A program made the position numbers and the translations under genes. A DNA stretch of 8,507 bases from an uncultured Thalassolituus sp. Its GTDB lineage: Bacteria > Pseudomonadota > Gammaproteobacteria > Pseudomonadales > Oceanobacteraceae. Of this stretch, positions 7,237 through 8,507 are shown piece after piece; within the stretch, counting starts at the first letter, position 1; each line of letters opens with the position of its first letter. The notes under the pieces are model-generated. The model was given only the letters and a program-made list of their open reading frames with translations. It did no database searches and was not told the DNA's origin. Location of the stretch: contig CAJXIT010000143.1 in the NCBI GenBank assembly GCA_913054055.1, positions 1 through 8,507 on the forward strand, written 5' to 3'.

Positions 7237-7660
7237 TATTTACACCGATGGTGCCTGTAAAGGCAACCCCGGCCCAGGAGGGTGGGGGGCTTTGCTGAAA
7301 TATGGTGATATAAGCAAAGAGATGTTTGGCGGTGAATTAGGCACAACTAATAACCGTATGGAACTTATGGCTGCAATTATGGCCTTAGAGGCTTTATCTC
7401 GTCCGTGCAAGATTATCCTGACAACCGACTCTGAATACGTAAGAAAAGGTGTACTTGAGTGGATGGAGGGGTGGAAAAAAAGAAACTGGATGACAGCTGC
7501 AAAGAAACCTGTAAAAAACCAAGACTTATGGCAGAGGCTTGATAAAGCTAAAGACCAACATGATATACAGTGGAAATGGGTAAAAGGACATAGTGGGCAT
7601 CCTGGCAATGAAAAAGCGGATGATCTGGCTAACCAAGGTGTTATAAAGGCTCAGCAATAA
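7220..7660 (+). CDS. rnhA: Ribonuclease HI
   Basis: Cleaves the RNA strand of RNA-DNA hybrids, removing R-loops and RNA primers in the cytoplasm. With the GTG start the product has 146 residues and every catalytic residue falls on its E. coli number: D10 (IYTDGACKGNPGPGGWG), E48 (TTNNRMEL), D70 (TTDSEYV), H124 (VKGHSGHPGNE) and D134. This, with the AGAGG site, is strong support for GTG 7220; a longer form from TTG 7193 would add nine unconserved residues. The basic handle region WKKRNWMTAAKKPVKN (85-100) is present, so substrate binding should be normal. It lacks the roughly 10-residue C-terminal tail of the 155-residue E. coli enzyme. It overlaps yafS by 17 bases and ends one base before dnaQ, on the same strand; in E. 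coli, rnhA and dnaQ are divergent. Confidence 0.98.
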   Translation: MSQIVNIYTDGACKGNPGPGGWGALLKYGDISKEMFGGELGTTNNRMELMAAIMALEALSRPCKIILTTDSEYVRKGVLEWMEGWKKRNWMTAAKKPVKNQDLWQRLDKAKDQHDIQWKWVKGHSGHPGNEKADDLANQGVIKAQQ

Positions 7661-7661
7661 T

Positions 7662-8369
7662 ATGCGTCAAATAGTATTGGATACAGAGACAACAGGTATT
7701 GGTGAAGGTCACCGAATTATCGAGATAGGTTGTGTAGAGCTTATTGATCGAAAGCTAACGGGCAATCATTATCATCAATACATTAATCCAATGAGGTTGG
7801 TGGACCCGGAAGCGATGGAGGTTCACGGAATAACTGATGAATTTCTTGAAGATAAGCCTTTATTTGCTGATGTGGCTAATGATTTTATTGAGTTCATAAA
7901 AGGCTCTCAGCTAGTTATTCATAATGCACCATTCGACGTGGGCTTTATGGATAGAGAGTTTGGTATGCTGCGAGGTTATCCAAAAACAGCGGATATTTGC
8001 TCTGTCCTAGATACCTTGGTCCTTGCTCGGAGCATGCATCCAGGTCAAAGAAATAGCCTTGATGCGCTTTGTCGTCGATATGGTATAGATAATAGTCACC
8101 GTGAACTACATGGGGCTTTACTTGATTCCGAGATATTGGCGGATGTCTATTTGTTGATGACAGGTGGGCAAACCTCCATGTCTTTAGATGCAAGCTCGGA
8201 CTCGGATACTAGCAACGAACAAATGGCTAATGTTGTTATTGATGTAAATTTAGCAACCAGTTTGCCTGTTTGGGGGGTTAGCTCTGATGAGAAGCAGCGG
8301 CATTCTGAATTTATAAAATTACTGGAAGAAAGAGCGGAATCCGTGCATTGGGCCAAAATCAATAACTAG
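7662..8369 (+). CDS. dnaQ: DNA polymerase III epsilon subunit, 3'-5' proofreading exonuclease
   Basis: Proofreading subunit of the replicative polymerase core. 235 residues (E. coli 243). The DEDDh active site is complete: D7 and E9 in VLDTETTG (ExoI), D92 in VIHNAPFDVGF (ExoII), and H150 and D155 in LHGALLDSE (ExoIII epsilon). QTSMSL at 170-175 aligns with the E. coli clamp-binding motif QTSMAF, so contact with the beta clamp should be kept. An acidic, serine-rich linker (about 176-188) leads to a C-terminal segment ending LLEERAESVHW, corresponding to the part that binds the alpha subunit. Compared with E. coli it lacks the first five residues and about six residues after ExoI. The ATG lies one base after the rnhA stop; AAAGG 12 bases upstream is a loosely spaced ribosome-binding site, so translational coupling to rnhA is likely. 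Confidence 0.98.
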   Translation: MRQIVLDTETTGIGEGHRIIEIGCVELIDRKLTGNHYHQYINPMRLVDPEAMEVHGITDEFLEDKPLFADVANDFIEFIKGSQLVIHNAPFDVGFMDREFGMLRGYPKTADICSVLDTLVLARSMHPGQRNSLDALCRRYGIDNSHRELHGALLDSEILADVYLLMTGGQTSMSLDASSDSDTSNEQMANVVIDVNLATSLPVWGVSSDEKQRHSEFIKLLEERAESVHWAKINN

Positions 8370-8468
8370 CTTTGAATTTAGTCAATGAAATCAAAGACTT
8401 TTACAGCTATCATGAGCCTGCCTTGGAAGGCTTTAATAAATAAAACATAGAAGTGATGCTAGGTTCGT

Positions 8469-8507
8469 ATGAATCAACCTACAAATATTAGTATATCAAT
8501 CAGCTTG
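8469..8507 (+). CDS. Start of a downstream gene (partial, unidentified)
   Basis: An ATG at 8469 opens a frame that stays open for 13 codons to the window edge (MNQPTNISISISL). AGG five bases upstream is a plausible ribosome-binding site. It lies 99 bases after dnaQ on the same strand. Too little is visible to name a family, and it may not be a gene. Confidence 0.4.
   Translation, partial: MNQPTNISISISL

Noticed and set aside
7240..7608. Open frame of 122 codons on the minus strand across rnhA
   Set aside because: Antisense shadow of rnhA, whose catalytic residues are all in place; the translated protein is Cys/Pro/Ser-rich with no recognisable family.
8415..8434. Possible terminator hairpin after dnaQ (AGCCT...AGGCT or GCCTTGGAAGGC)
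   Set aside because: The stem is only 4-6 pairs and is followed by just three T residues before A-rich sequence, so a Rho-independent terminator is not convincing.
8385..8450. 21-codon frame (MKSKTFTAIMSLPWKALINKT) after dnaQ
   Set aside because: Too short, with no ribosome-binding site and no recognisable features; such frames are expected by chance.

Overview
The window looks like chromosomal DNA from an AT-rich gammaproteobacterium (low-40s % GC by eye). Two things point there. The right half has the mltD / yafS / rnhA / dnaQ neighbourhood that I recall from Escherichia coli and Pseudomonas. The left half has a Yej-type peptide transporter next to mltD, which I recall from Pseudomonas aeruginosa. 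A marine Oceanospirillales/Cellvibrionales/Alteromonadales-like member is my guess, not something the sequence proves. I see no insertion sequence, prophage, CRISPR array, tRNA or rRNA. Genes are packed tightly, and no gene-free stretch exceeds about 120 bases.

Left half, minus strand, read right to left: mltD (a lipoprotein murein transglycosylase with LysM domains), then 61 bases, then a tight peptide-importer operon. Its order is yejB-type permease, yejE-type permease, periplasmic solute-binding protein, ATPase; the ATPase runs off the left edge. The junctions (1-base overlap, 5-base gap, 8-base overlap) indicate one transcript. The permeases are clearly YejB/YejE-like. The binding protein lacks the usual YejA N-terminal motif, and the ATPase reads as DppD/OppD-type with a cysteine-rich tail.

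Middle: about 110 bases separate the divergent mltD and yafS genes. In the E. coli and P. aeruginosa arrangements I remember, gloB (glyoxalase II) lies here; it is absent in this window. A good sigma70-like promoter can be read for mltD, whose only usable start in frame is TTG.

Right half, plus strand: yafS (methyltransferase-fold protein with a degenerate cofactor loop), rnhA (RNase HI) and dnaQ (replicative proofreading exonuclease) form an apparent operon with a 17-base overlap and a 1-base gap. A further reading frame opens at 8469 and leaves the window after 13 codons.

Functionally, the right operon serves DNA replication (R-loop and primer removal, proofreading). The left cluster may couple murein cleavage by MltD with uptake of the released peptides or muropeptides; that link is inference from adjacency plus what is known of some Yej transporters. 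I found no convincing previously undescribed system. The most useful leads are the mixed make-up of the transporter, its link to MltD, and the missing gloB.
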